From: Iris pallida
Lineage: Eukaryota; Streptophyta; Magnoliopsida; Asparagales; Iridaceae
NCBI GenBank assembly: GCA_029216955.1
Contig: JANAVB010009598.1
Location: 28,232,706 to 28,296,705, forward strand
Length of the DNA: 64,000 nucleotides
Direction of reading: 5' to 3'
The notes beneath the pieces were generated by a model. The model did not search any database, was not told the DNA's origin, and was given only the letters and a program-made list of their open reading frames with translations. The position numbers and the translations under genes were made by a program. Positions 24,056 to 34,690 of the stretch are shown piece after piece (position 1 is the stretch's first letter; the number at the start of each line of letters is the position of its first letter).

Positions 24056-24588
24056 CAGATTGACTTAGAATAGCCTACACATGAATGGAAGCAGTATGAG
24101 GTGATTGTACCCCCAGGTCAATATTGATGGGAGCTGATGTTGTTACAGGTTCCTAAGTTAAAATTAGATTCGCGACCGATGGAACTGTATGTTGTGATAT
24201 AATCACGGCATGCATGCCTGTCATAATCTCAGCTATGTTCTTTAAACTAGCCTCCAAAGTAGCAATTCTCTGCTCTTGACTGTTAGAACTGGAAGTATCT
24301 TGATCTTATCTGACGACATAAGCAGTCACTTCTCTAGCCCTTGAAGACGAGCTAGTGAAAAGGATGGTCCTTTCAGAACTTTTACTGTCAGCATCAAAGT
24401 CATATAAAGAAACACCCCAGAATAAGTGATAGGGATATCTTTTTGACTGAAGGAATCATGGTTAGAATCAAGAAGATTCCTTTGACCGATGATGTCTTGG
24501 TCGGAAAAAAGATTCTTTTGACCAATTATTTCTTGGCTTCTTGATCTAGTATATTGGTATACTCCTTCACCGGATTCATGAATCCGAT

Positions 24589-26141
24589 CTAAGTACTGTT
24601 GACTGGGATTACGGGATGCATTACGTCTTGGACGTTTTTCACCCCAGTGCTTCGAGATGCCATTTTGATAGGAGCATAGAGTAATTCATCTTCGTCCACT
24701 AGGAGTGGTTTAGGAGTCTGAACATAATTCAAACGGTCAAAGACGGACCACTTGGCTGACTGACAGCAGCATTTGATGACAACTTCATGGTGGTGATTGC
24801 AATGATGTTTTTGCTGTTGGTTTACCATTGGACGTGATGGATTTGCAACCTTCTGCTTTTGTATTAAAAGTTCACGGAGGTCATTAACATGACGAGAAGA
24901 AGTCACAGGAATATAGTCCTTGAAGATATTCGGGACATGGTTCCTGTTCTTGAGGTATCCCGTACCTTGAGTGTACAAGGACGTGCTAAGCTGGTTAGCA
25001 TAAGTCATAGGATCTTTCACCTCAGCATTCTTCCTCTAGTGCAAGTTAGCAACAGGTGCAGGTTGCACTTGATACATTTTATGTTTTCCCGAGGTTGACC
25101 CTGATTGGCACCTGTTGATATAGGTGCACACGTCTGACATGGAAGCTACTTGTGCATGCCTAATCAGGATCTTGAGATACATAGGGTTGGTAGATCCTGC
25201 CCTGACCTCTTTGGAGTAGGTATAATACTCTTTTGCGTGGAAAGTTTATTCTGAATAGAACTCCTCTTCCTGACAAAGATTTGGTTGTCTCTGTTAAGGA
25301 GAATAAAATTCCTATCTGAATTAGCAGTATTTTCTACCCAGTCAACGACTCGAGCAGAATGAGGAAAAGCTAAAGAGCGTTTTCCTTGATTTAGTGATTT
25401 CTTACTAAACTTCTGGTTTGGTGGCAAAGAGGGAGCCACCAAACAGTATTTCTCTTTACGTTGCGTTAGTGCAGAAGTATATGCAGGTTACGCCAGAGTA
25501 TGAATAGGCATATGTTGTGCGATAGCATGAACATACGCAAGTTGCGCCGAAGCAGGAACATGCGCAGGTTGTGCCAGGGAGGAAAATGCCAAAGGGATCT
25601 TTTCTTTGTTTTGTCCAGCAGTGTGTCGAGACAAAGTCTCTTTTAATTTCAGAGTCGAAGAAGTAGAGGGGTTAGCTAAAATGCTGTTTCCCTTAAGTTG
25701 TGCCAAGGCAGTGATGGGTGCCAGTTGCACAGAAGCAAGAACATGTGTAGGTTGTGCCAGGAAAGTAAAGGCCAAAGGGCACTTTCCCTTATTTTGGACA
25801 GCGGTGTGTTGAGACGAAGTCTCCTTCGATTTCAGAATCGGAGAAGTAGAGGGATTAGCCAAAAGACTATTTTCCTTAGATTGCGCCAAGGCAGTGATGG
25901 GCCCAAGTTGCACAGAGGCAGAAGATTGTGTCGTTGAGGACTTAGGAGTCCAAACACAACGGGTCTTTCTCTTAACAGCGACAGCAGTGTGCTTGGCACC
26001 CCCAGCATTGATCATGGCCTCGTAGGCTGTCTGGTCGACTTGAATGACCAGGGTCTTCTGCGTCTTGCCGATCTACGTGGTATCATATTGAGTTTTCACT
26101 TTCTCGTCGGAGGAGAAAGTCGTCCCCAACAGAGTCGCCAT
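24589..26141 (-). pseudogene. Element A ORF1 (upstream of gag), degenerate
   Basis: The ATG at 26141 lies inside the primer-binding site, so the protein starts MATLLGTTFSSDEK. One TAG interrupts codon 23; the frame then runs to 25488. After a conserved DQTAYEAM segment comes a repeat-rich part in which ITALAQ, LLANPSTS and HTA units recur. The last part (24589-25020) carries the conserved box: NDLRELLIQKQK, a histidine/cysteine cluster, VVIKCCC and SVFDRLNY. The same start and box occur in elements B and D. ORF1 of Tat/Ogre elements has no assigned function; I assign none. Confidence 0.65.
26121..26140 (-). promoter_or_regulatory. Primer-binding site of element A
   Basis: TGGCGACTCTGTTGGGGACG on the minus strand, three bases from the 5' LTR end. 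It matches the TGGCGACTC-type site known for Ogre/Tat elements, attributed to tRNA-Arg. The A of the ORF1 ATG immediately precedes it. Confidence 0.75.
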
Positions 26142-26143
26142 TT

Positions 26144-26656
26144 TGTTTGCAATAACAAAAGTCTTTATTACAAACTTAAAAAATGAGAGTACAAGAGTAT
26201 AATTGATTTCTGGAGAAGTACAACTATAGGAATCTGATCAGAAGATGATCACTTTCTCCCTTGGATAATGTGATATCGAAGACACGAGCCTCTGGAGGAC
26301 GCAACAACACTTTAGCAGGAGATTATGGTCACACTTGATACCTTGAGATTGATTTGAAACTCTATTATAGAGTTCTTGAAATAACTGTTTAGCAGTTATT
26401 CTGGATTGCGGGCGCTTCATGTTACGTGCCTCCTATTCACATGTGCGAACGGTTGCACTAACTATTGTAGACATGTGGCATCGTTTGATTGAGATGCACG
26501 TGGTCGTGGGTAGCATAGTGGGCACGTTCTACGAAGTTAATGGCTTACGCGCCACATCATTCTATTTTGAACAATGTTTGATCCCCTTGCACGAGCTTCA
26601 TCATGTTGCACGTGGGCACAATATAACAAACTGCACTAGAGGTTGCACCAACTGCT
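26144..26656 (-). repeat. Element A 5' LTR, left part
   Basis: Begins TGTTTGCAATAAC, the intact terminus, and follows LTR 13766-14677 closely until element B starts at 26657. The last five bases, CTGCT, are the target duplication of B. Confidence 0.92.
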
Positions 26657-26684
26657 TGTAGAAGCATGGAAAATATTGCTTTTA

Positions 26685-26735
26685 GTCCCACATCGGAAAG
26701 GAGAAAAAGAAAGGGCTCACTCCATTCTATAAATA
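26685..26735 (+). promoter_or_regulatory. USE plus TATA promoter in B LTR (snRNA type)
   Basis: GTCCCACATCG (26685-26695) matches the upstream sequence element RTCCCACATCG of plant spliceosomal snRNA genes. TATAAATA (26728-26735) follows after 32 bases, the spacing used by polymerase II snRNA genes rather than the shorter polymerase III spacing. The 3' LTR keeps the spacing (38291-38301 and 38334-38341), but its USE has two transition changes. Confidence 0.6.
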
Positions 26736-26779
26736 GAGCCCCCTTGCCTCCTTTAAAAAGGGCACCAACTTCTCTTCCC

Positions 26780-27080
26780 TCCTTCCAACTTGGACTCTTC
26801 CTACTACGCACCTTCGGGTGCTAAGTCAAAGAAGTCTAGGGCAGCACGGGCTCGTCGAGCTCAGTCAGCTGTCCCAACCTCTGACCATCAGAGCGCTCCG
26901 CTAACGGTTAAAGCGGGCCTCTGATGGAAAGTTGTAAACATGATACCTACGCACTCGTGTGTTCGGGATACCTGGGCCCACAAAACGAGTACAAAGGTTG
27001 ACCGAGATGTCCTTGACTTGCGAGATGGGATCCTTCACAAGCGCAAGGGAAGAAGGGGATTCTCTATGCCACTCGAATTC
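26780..27080 (+). repeat. Fragment of ORF1 copied into the B LTR
   Basis: This LTR stretch parallels the internal ORF1 segment at about 28980-29270: both encode KKSRAAR, then SDHQS, then a DLR..ILHK segment, and both share GACTCTTCCTACTA and AAGAAGTCTAGGGCAGC at DNA level. The 3' LTR has it too (about 38397-38690), so the copying preceded this insertion. It is not an intact gene. Confidence 0.75.
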
Positions 27081-27540
27081 AACATGGAGCTTCATGCGGC
27101 TCAAAATCCAGAAAGCTTCATGCGGCCCAAAAGCAGCAGGGGGCCTTAGGCGGCCCAAAATCAACATGGAAGCCCATACGGCTCAGCCAGAAGGAGCCTC
27201 ATGCGGCTCAGAAACTCATACGGACCAAAAGTCTTCTGGCGCCTCATGCGGCTCGGATAAGCTCTATGCGGTTACGACTCCGGTCATGACGACTCTTCAT
27301 GCGGCTCGAGTATGAAGACTCTCATGCGACTTGAGTATGGAGACGCTCATACGGCTCGGTCGTGACGACTCTTCATGCGGCTCGGTCATGACGACGCTCA
27401 TGCGGCTCGAGTATGAAGACTCTCATACGGCTCGGTCATGACGACTCTCATACGGTTCGGGTATGGAGACTCTCATACGGTTCGGGCACGACGACTCTTA
27501 TGCGGTTTGAGTGTGATGACTTTCATGCGGCTCATAAGTA
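27080..27540 (+). repeat. ATGCGGCTC word array in B LTR
   Basis: More than fifteen copies of CATGCGGCTC or one-base variants (CATACGGCTC and similar), spaced roughly 20-30 bp and joined by GAGTATGAAGACTCT or GGTCATGACGACTCT. The 3' LTR has the matching array at about 38690-39115. ORF1 of the same element holds the related CCGCATGAAGAAG...CATGCGGCC repeats (28690-28890). Confidence 0.88.
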
Positions 27541-27898
27541 CAACAGTTGGGACACGTGGCTGGACACGTGTCAAAAGCCGATCATATCTCAATAAATTCA
27601 GATCTACTGCAATCAAAGTAATCTCTAGATTAGGTCGAATCCCAATAATCATAACAAACAGTGGGGACACGTGGCAGAGAATGATTCATATTTATTCATT
27701 CAGATTTGCAAACGTTAACAAATCATCATGATGCAGATTTGTTGCAATCAGCATTAATTACTCATTGGATTCGGCACAATCTACATTAATGACCCAGATT
27801 CAACACATTCAGGATTAATGGCCCAGATTGATTAATAAAGAGGCCGTCAACTTTTGAGAGGGGGCAATCATTGCAAACCCTAATAATCCCCCCACTCT

Positions 27899-27906
27899 TA
27901 TAAATA
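27899..27906 (+). promoter_or_regulatory. Second TATA box in B LTR
   Basis: CTTATAAATAGCAAGG, followed by a leader rich in GAGA and CAGA. The 3' LTR has the same box at 39479-39486. Its position nearer the LTR end suits the main retrotransposon promoter. Confidence 0.6.
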
Positions 27907-28297
27907 GCAAGGTACCATTCTCTTGCGAGGGGAGACAGAGGAGAGATACAGATACACACAGAGATATACGGAGAGACAGACAGAGACGAGCAGAGAAAGA
28001 GAGAGTACCCCCCCTTCGGATCCAGAGAGAATAGAGAGAGCATTTCATCATCAACGCTAAGTACTTCTTCTACAGAGCCAAGGTTGCATCCGATCGTCCA
28101 AGGAGTAAGGCAGAGCTGCCGTCGCTTTTTCGAGCCTCTACCGTCACCCCCAGAATCTAAAATAAACAATTGTACTTAGATTGCTGTACCCAGGTTTTCG
28201 TCTCTAGGCTTTCTTTGTACAAACGAGTTTGTATTGTAAAGTAAAAGTCCAGTCCTCCGATAATTGTTCTGTTCTTTTATATTTTATGGCAAATACG

Positions 28298-29509
28298 ATG
28301 GCGACTCTGCTAGGGACAAACTTCTCCACGGCTGAGGAGTTGGTAACGCAATCGGATGCAGCCAAACTTGGCTCCACGCAATAGAAGATGGTCGTCCGCT
28401 TCGACCAACAGGCGTTTGAAGAAATGCTCTCTGAGGGAAGCGCTGGCCCGGTCCAGAAGCGAACCCACACAAAGAAAGCTCGCAGCGAGTGGAGGCCAAA
28501 ATTATTTGCTCCTCCCCAAGCTTTGGACGGAGTATTCTCTGCGACCCAAGACGGCGAAGGCGACTCTCATACGGCTCCACTTCAAGCCATAGAGAACTCT
28601 GCTGTCCCCAAGTCCGGCAGAGAAAAGCACTACGATGCTGGACTTGTAGGGACAAAGAGTGATTCTATGCACCCCAAGAAGAAATCGAACACTTATGTGG
28701 CCAAGTCTGCCAGCCGCATGCAGGATGATCATGCGGTTGAATCTGCCAGCCGCATGAAGAAGGTCTATGCGGCCACACCATCCAGCCGCATGAAGAAGAC
28801 TCATGCGGCCGAGACTCCCAGCCGCATGAAGAAAGCCTATGCGGCCACAACTGCCAGCCGCATGAAGGTTATTGATTCTAGCCGCATGACGCCTATTCCA
28901 CATGGCTCTGTCTTCGACCGCCTCTCCTATGGTCCTGATCTCTTGTGCTCTCAAGAAGATATGTCTGACTCTCTCCAGCATCACTTAGACTCTTCCTACT
29001 ATGTGCCCTTACGCACTAGAGCGAAGAAGTCTAGGGCAGCGCGAGCCTGGCAAGCTCGATCCGCTGATCCGATCTCTGACCATCAGAGCGTCCCGCATAC
29101 TGTTATGCAGGCCTCAGATGGAAAGTTGTACAGAACCACTCGAGTCCAGCCCCCGACGGCAAACGGACGGAGAGGTTCGTAAAAGTCTCCCAAAATCCAG
29201 GGAGTAAACATGGTCGATCCGGACCCATCTGACTTGCGTGAGGCCATCCTCCACAAACACAAGGAAAGAGAAGGTACCTCGGGGTGCAAAAAGTCCTCCC
29301 ACGGACGTCACTGCACCCAAATCATCGTCAACTGTTGTTGCAACAATGCAACAGCACGAGAAGACCGGCAGTCCGTCTTCTAAAGACTGCAACAAACATG
29401 TTCAGAAGATGAGGCACCTCCCGTCGTCTCCTGCAACTCTACTCAGAAAATCCCTGCCGATGGGAGAGGAAAGAAGACCAATGCTCCCAGCCCGAAGATT
29501 TTAACTACT
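28298..29509 (+). pseudogene. Element B ORF1, in frame with gag
   Basis: Starts at an ATG overlapping the primer site (MATLLGTNFS). Order: a conserved N-terminus ending RFDQQAFEEML; a repeat region of SRMKK(A/V)YAA-type units (about 28690-28890); a VFDRLSYG and TRAKKSRAAR segment; then SDLREAILHKHKERE and a Cys box IIVNCCC followed by SVF. Stops are at 28382, 29180 and about 29391. The frame continues straight into the region before gag, so ORF1 is probably an N-terminal extension of Gag. The function is unknown; the basic, repeat-bearing composition would allow nucleic-acid binding, but that is speculation. Confidence 0.65.
28299..28318 (+). promoter_or_regulatory. Primer-binding site of element B
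   Basis: TGGCGACTCTGCTAGGGACA, three bases after the 5' LTR. It is the same TGGCGACTC type as in A and D and codes for residues 2-7 of ORF1. Confidence 0.75.
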
Positions 29510-31220
29510 ATGACTAAGAGACTATCATCTAAACGGGTGCCCACCACCGGAGCTTTCCAAGGTACCCGTTCAAAGACGAAATCTGCTACAGTGGGAGATT
29601 CATCATCCACAACACTGGGGGTTGTTGGAACTGGGGGTAGCACTCCTCAGAACATCCACGATAATCCGATGTTCCAAGGAGATGAGCCAGAGGAAACAAC
29701 TCTTCCATCAGATACAGCAAGGGCCGACGTCCCCGAGGACGTCCACGATTCCCAAGACGAGGCGAACTCGGAAACTGGGGGTACTGTTCCTTCTGAATCC
29801 GAACCAGAGGAGAACATTCCCACATACCCCGATGACTTCTCACTACAGGGGTATGATTCGGAGGGCTCGTCCTCCACCGTTCCTTCTATCTCTCCTCATA
29901 TAAAGATGGTGTTCATAGCGGACAGCAACCAAGGTGGTTCCAGTGATCGCCAACGCATCGATACCCTAGAGGCCATACTGCATGCTTTGGTTAAGTCTGT
30001 GGACGAGATCAAAGCGGCCCTTCCAACTCTGCAAGGAGGGACGCCTGGCCAAACAAGTACGGGTCCCGCGATCAATGCGGACTCAAACTCAGCGGCACCG
30101 AATCCGGGCAACAATCTTTCTGAAGTAACGGCCCCTACCGCTGTAGATGAGGCTCGAAAAGCAAGAAGAGAGGTCTAGAAGCTCCGAGCCATGTTTCATG
30201 CTCGAGAAAACTCTCAAGACCTCAGAATACGGTAACCGTACCCTGCTGCATGGAGGGATGTCCCCTTTTCGCCAAGATATAAGCCGTTCAACATCAACCC
30301 GTATGATGGCAAGACCTCCGCCAGTCGGTACATCACTTACTTCGAGGTCATCGCCGACCATCTGCCCCATGACGATGCCATCCTCACACGATTATAAATT
30401 GGGGCATTGGAAGGAGTCGCCTTCGACTGGTATCGTAACCTACCAGACAACTGCATCGACTCCTTCGCCGGCTTCAAGCGCATGTTCTTGGAGAGATTCT
30501 ACGAAGTAGGGCAGGACATCACAATGTCCTCCCTCATGGATGTCGTCCAAGGGGAGAAAGAGCTGACAAGGAAATATATCGAGCGGTTTTGCCAAACCGC
30601 AATAAAGTTACCGTCTGAAAATTCGGATTCCTCGATTGAAATTTGCCAAAAGAGATTGCTCCCAACAATCAGTCTCTGGATGGGCGAAAGTCAATTCAAG
30701 GACTGGAAGACGTTTATCATCAGTGCCACTAGCGCCGAAGAACGATTGAAGAAGGATCGCCAACTGGGATTGCACATTTCAGAGGGAGAAGACAAGAGCA
30801 GGCGTCCCAACGCCAACAACAACAATAGGGGTAGCTCCTCCAACAATCGGGACAACAAGGGCAAGCAAGCTATGGTGGCCGACAGAGCCCAGAAACCCAA
30901 GTCAAAGCCGACGGACAAGCAATGGCCACAAATGACCTACTCTTTTGAAGACGGCCACGTCAAGCCCATCTTGGACATGCTCATACAAGGAGACAGAATT
31001 CAACTCCCTCTACCAAGACGGGAACCTCGACCGGCAGAAATGGAGAACACAAAGTACTGCCATTACCACCGTTACGTCCACCATGCTACACACGACTGCT
31101 ACCAGCTAAAACGGTACATCCAAAATCTCATCGATTCGAACGCTCTGGCCATCGATTTCGAAGAGGTAACCGTGGCAGCCAATATGGTGTCAGTACAATT
31201 TGGCAGCTTTCCTCCAACAG
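29510..31220 (+). pseudogene. Element B Gag
   Basis: An acidic N-terminal part (29510-30178) is rich in Ser, Glu and Pro. After a TAG at 30176 the capsid domain follows, with SASRYITYFEVIADHLP, a TAA near 30396, then VAFDWYRNLPDNCIDSFAGF and RFYEVGQDITMSSLMDVVQG. A basic Asn/Arg-rich stretch (about 30790-30910) leads to a knuckle-like CHYHRYVHHATHDCYQLK at about 31060, close to the CX2CX4HX4C plan but with substitutions. Gag packages the RNA. The large frame 30407-32491 is open for 694 codons, continuing into the protease. Confidence 0.9.
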
Positions 31221-32491
31221 AAACTCAAGACGGTGTGGTCCCCATCCCTCTGGCGACAATGGAGATTGCTAATCTTCCACCTCCTCGGGATCAGGCTGCT
31301 GGTCTAGTGCCCCTCACCACATCACGAGGGGAGGTCATGTGGGTCCATCCAGACTTGGTATCTGAAGTGACTCAGTCCACACCATCTTCCATTCGTAAGA
31401 AGAAGAGTGGAAAAGTCAGATCATGCCGCATAATCTCGACAAATATCGAAGAAGTCACAGTCGTTGTCACTCGGTCTGGGGCACAATCCCAACCTGTGGC
31501 TGATAACTCGGCTGAGGATCATCAGCCCGCTACAACTGACGCGCCGGGACCTTCTCAGCCTTCGACGACCGACAAGCCTAGGCCCAAGGAGACTCGCTTT
31601 GATAAATCCCTCCGAAAAGAGGCACCTCAGGGGCTGGAGAGGCCCTACAACTTTGATATCTTGGCGCAATTGGCTAACACACCGGCCAAATTATCATTAT
31701 ACGAGCTTCTAAGACTCTCAAAGGATGTTCGTACGACTTTGAGCGATGCACTCCAAAATGCCGACGCGTACCTGGCTCAGGTCAACCTCACGGGAGAGAA
31801 CCCGCCTGCAGATTTCCAAGACAGCGCTTGCACGGGAGCGATGCCCAACATTGTCTTCACTCTACAGGATATGCTCATCAAAACCAACCTGCACGATCGC
31901 CCGTTATATTATACTGGATACATCGACGACGTAAAGGTGGATCAGATGCACATTGATCCTGGCTCTTCCTTAAGCATCATCCAAAAGGGTCTGTTATATC
32001 ATCTCCGTATTCCTATGCATCGCATGATACCAACAAGCACCGCCATCAGCGGTTTCAATTTGGGCAGGAGCTACCCGATTGGGAAGATTCGTTTGAAGTG
32101 CCAAATCGACGATCTCCATTCGGAAGTCACCTGTTACATCATAGATGCAGACACTTCCTACAACATCCTCTTAGGACGCCCTTGGATACATGATTATATG
32201 ATTGTGCCTTCTACCCTGCACCAGGGCTTCAAATATGTCGACAAATACGACTTCGTGAGGACAGAATTTGCCGACATCGATCCTTTCAAAGGGGTCGAGT
32301 CCTACTACTCAGACTCCTGCCTATACGAAAAGTCGAAGAGGCACCTTGGTGAAGGAGATGTGCAAGCTCGTACCGAGATAGCCACAGGATCAGAAGAACC
32401 TCTGACGATCCACCTCCAAGCTCGCAAACCTGGCAAGTCCGCACCCCTTACAGCCACTCTGCGTAAGGACGCGATCAGCCTTTCAGCATAA
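31221..32491 (+). pseudogene. Element B protease region
   Basis: Continues the gag frame. It includes the PYNFDILAQLANTPAKLSLY segment also seen in element A, then the aspartic protease core at about 31920-32230: MHIDPGSSLSII (active-site DPGS), the AISGFNLGRSYPIGKIRL strands, and YNILLGRPWIHDY. The frame ends at TAA 32489-32491. This stop falls within the linker that should join protease to RT, so it is more likely a mutation than a natural end, given related modules downstream in the same frame. Confidence 0.88.
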
Positions 32492-33278
32492 GAAAAGCAA
32501 ATGATAATTCGGCTACCGAGGTCTGGCCAAGTGCCAAGACCCACAACGGAGCCATTGACAATTCGACTGCCAAGAGTCGGCCAGCCACAAATGGAGAAGC
32601 TCAATCCCTCCGACAAGCCAATGACGATACGCCTTCCCAGGAAGAATCGTCCCTTCAATACAAAGTCTGGGGCTTCTAGCGAGCCAACAACTCCCCGTCC
32701 AGTATCAGGTACCAAACTGGGGGTCGCTAGTCTGCCAACAACTCCACGTTCTGTCCCACCAGCTGAACCTCTGACGATCAAGCTGCCCAGGTCGTCCTCT
32801 TAGTCTTCATTTATTCAGGGGGTGGCCGAAGAGGAACCGGAGCTAGCCAAGCATGTGGCTGTCCACACCGATGTTCCCTCTGCAGATGATATAATCCCGC
32901 TAGAAAAGATACCTTACTTCATCAATAAAGGGCTATCTTTGAACTTCATCGAGCTTAATAAGCTTTGTACAATGTATGCTATGGAACACGGTATAGGCAC
33001 TCACCTACACACACAGGTGACAAATGTGTACACCGCAAACCAGCTTACTCCAGTGGAAGGTGCTTACCGCATAATCGAGGGAGGAGACCATCCAATCGTC
33101 TTCGGCCGGAAGGACGATCCGCAGCCCTTCACCATAGAAGAAGTCGATCTTGAATCAGATGCCGGGAGACTGCCTCTGTATCTTTATAGCCCTCAATCCA
33201 AATATCTCATGTAAAAAATAGGGGTATGATCTGGCAACTACATCAGGCTTGAACTACGACACTGGGCGATGATTACCT
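32492..33278 (+). pseudogene. Element B linker between protease and RT, with TIRLPR repeats
   Basis: Starting just upstream at TIHLQARKPGK, a short module recurs: IIRLPRSGQ, TIRLPRVGQ, TIRLPRKNR, TIKLPRSSS, spaced by Pro/Ser-rich sequence. Element A has the equivalent VIDLRR and VINLTK modules at the same place. Stops at 32801 and 33212, and an indel between 33215 and 33278, shift the frame before RT. No function is known to me. Confidence 0.6.
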
Positions 33279-34690
33279 TTGAAGCCACCGGTCCCAGCTG
33301 GCAAACCACGGGACTACTATAACAAGACTCGATATGGGTTAGGGTATGTTACACCCACAACGACCCTCGAAAGTTCGGATGAGGAATGCGATTGGCATTC
33401 ACATTCAATCGGGTCACCAACTTCTGATTCGGACACCAGTATCGAAGACGTGTTCAGACAAGTCCTGTCAGTCAACATGGCATTCGCCGACGCTTATGAA
33501 GAAGATGAAGACATTCCTGAAATCCTCGAGTTAGAGCCGTGGGCCCAACAGTTGGATGCACAATGGGAAAAGCAGTTCGAACAAAGGGAACCTCCTACTG
33601 AAGATGAGGTCATACAAGTGGATCTCGGCAGCGAATCTTCTCCAAAACCAATCTTCGTCAGTAAAAGCCTAACAGACGAAGAGCGGGAGTTGCTACTGGA
33701 ACTTGTCAAAGAATACATTGATGTGTTCGCCTGGAGCTATGAAGACATGCCGGGGTTAAATCCTGATATTGCTCTTCACAAGCTCAACATTCGGCCAGAT
33801 GCAAAGCCAGTCAAGCAACAATAGCGACGCTTCTGCCCAGGCATCATGGATGCAATCGAAGCTGTAGTCAACAAACTAATAGCCAGTGGCTTCATTCATG
33901 AGAAACAACATCCTGACTAGGTCACCAACATAGTACCAGTCATCAAGAAGAATGGGAAGGTTCAAATCTGCATCGACTTTCGTAATCTGAACGAGACATG
34001 TCCCAAAGATGAATTCCCCCTCCCTATCACAGACATCATGATTGACAACACCTGCGGCTTCGAATGTATGTCATTCATGGATGGCTTCTCGGGATACAAC
34101 CAAATCAAGATGTCTCTTGACGACGAAAAGCATACATCATTCCGAACACCAATTGGCACATACTGCTACACAGTCATGCCTTTCGGTTTGAAGAATACCG
34201 GCACCATATATCAAAGAGCCATGAGTATCATCTTCAGAGACCACTTATGCAAGACAGTGGAGTGCTATGTTGATGACATCGTCGTCAAGAGTCGCTGTAA
34301 GGGAGACCATCTGCAGGATCTGAGGACGGTATTCGACCTGATGCGAGCCCACAATTTGAAAATGAATCCTACAAAGTCCTTCCTGGGCATATCTAGTAGG
34401 AAGTTCTTGGGTTTCATCATCACCGCCCAGGGTATCCATGTAGACCCTGAGAAGACAAAGGCAATTATGGAGATGGGTCCCCCGAGAAATCTCCGCGAAC
34501 TCAGAGGTCTTCAAGGGAGGCTAGCTTACATCAGGAGGTTTATTTCTAACCTCTCTGGGCAATGTCGACCATTCACCCATCTCATGAAGAAAGACGTCTC
34601 ATTCGTATGGGACGAAGAATATCAGCGTGCCTTCGACAGCATCAAAGAATATTTACCGAATCCTCCAGTCCTGGTGGCCCCGGTCGCTGG
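33279..34690 (+). pseudogene. Element B reverse transcriptase
   Basis: The N-terminal part carries DVFAWSYEDMPGLNPDIALH. A TAG at 33822 follows the KQQ codons, and a second TAG at about 33918 replaces what is probably Trp or Arg. The RT core shows ICIDFRNLNETCPKDEFPLP, MSFMDGFSGYNQIKM, MPFGLKNTG and the catalytic YVDD at about 34265, then GIHVDPEKTKAI and the GRLAYIRRFI thumb. It is full length relative to element A. RT copies the element RNA into cDNA. The copy is dead, but the catalytic motif survives. Confidence 0.92.

Larger units (their letters stand above)
26657..28295 (+). repeat. Element B 5' LTR
   Basis: 1,639 bp, starting TGTAGAAGC. The end reads GGCAAATA where the 3' LTR has GGCAAACA, so the terminal CA became TA. 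Contents: an snRNA-type promoter, a copied piece of ORF1, a long array of ATGCGGCTC words, and a second TATA box near the 3' part. Confidence 0.93.

Noticed and set aside
27786..28169. Minus-strand frame with SLSLR/SVS repeats in the B LTR
   Set aside because: Arises from the GAGA/CAGA leader repeat of the LTR; not coding.
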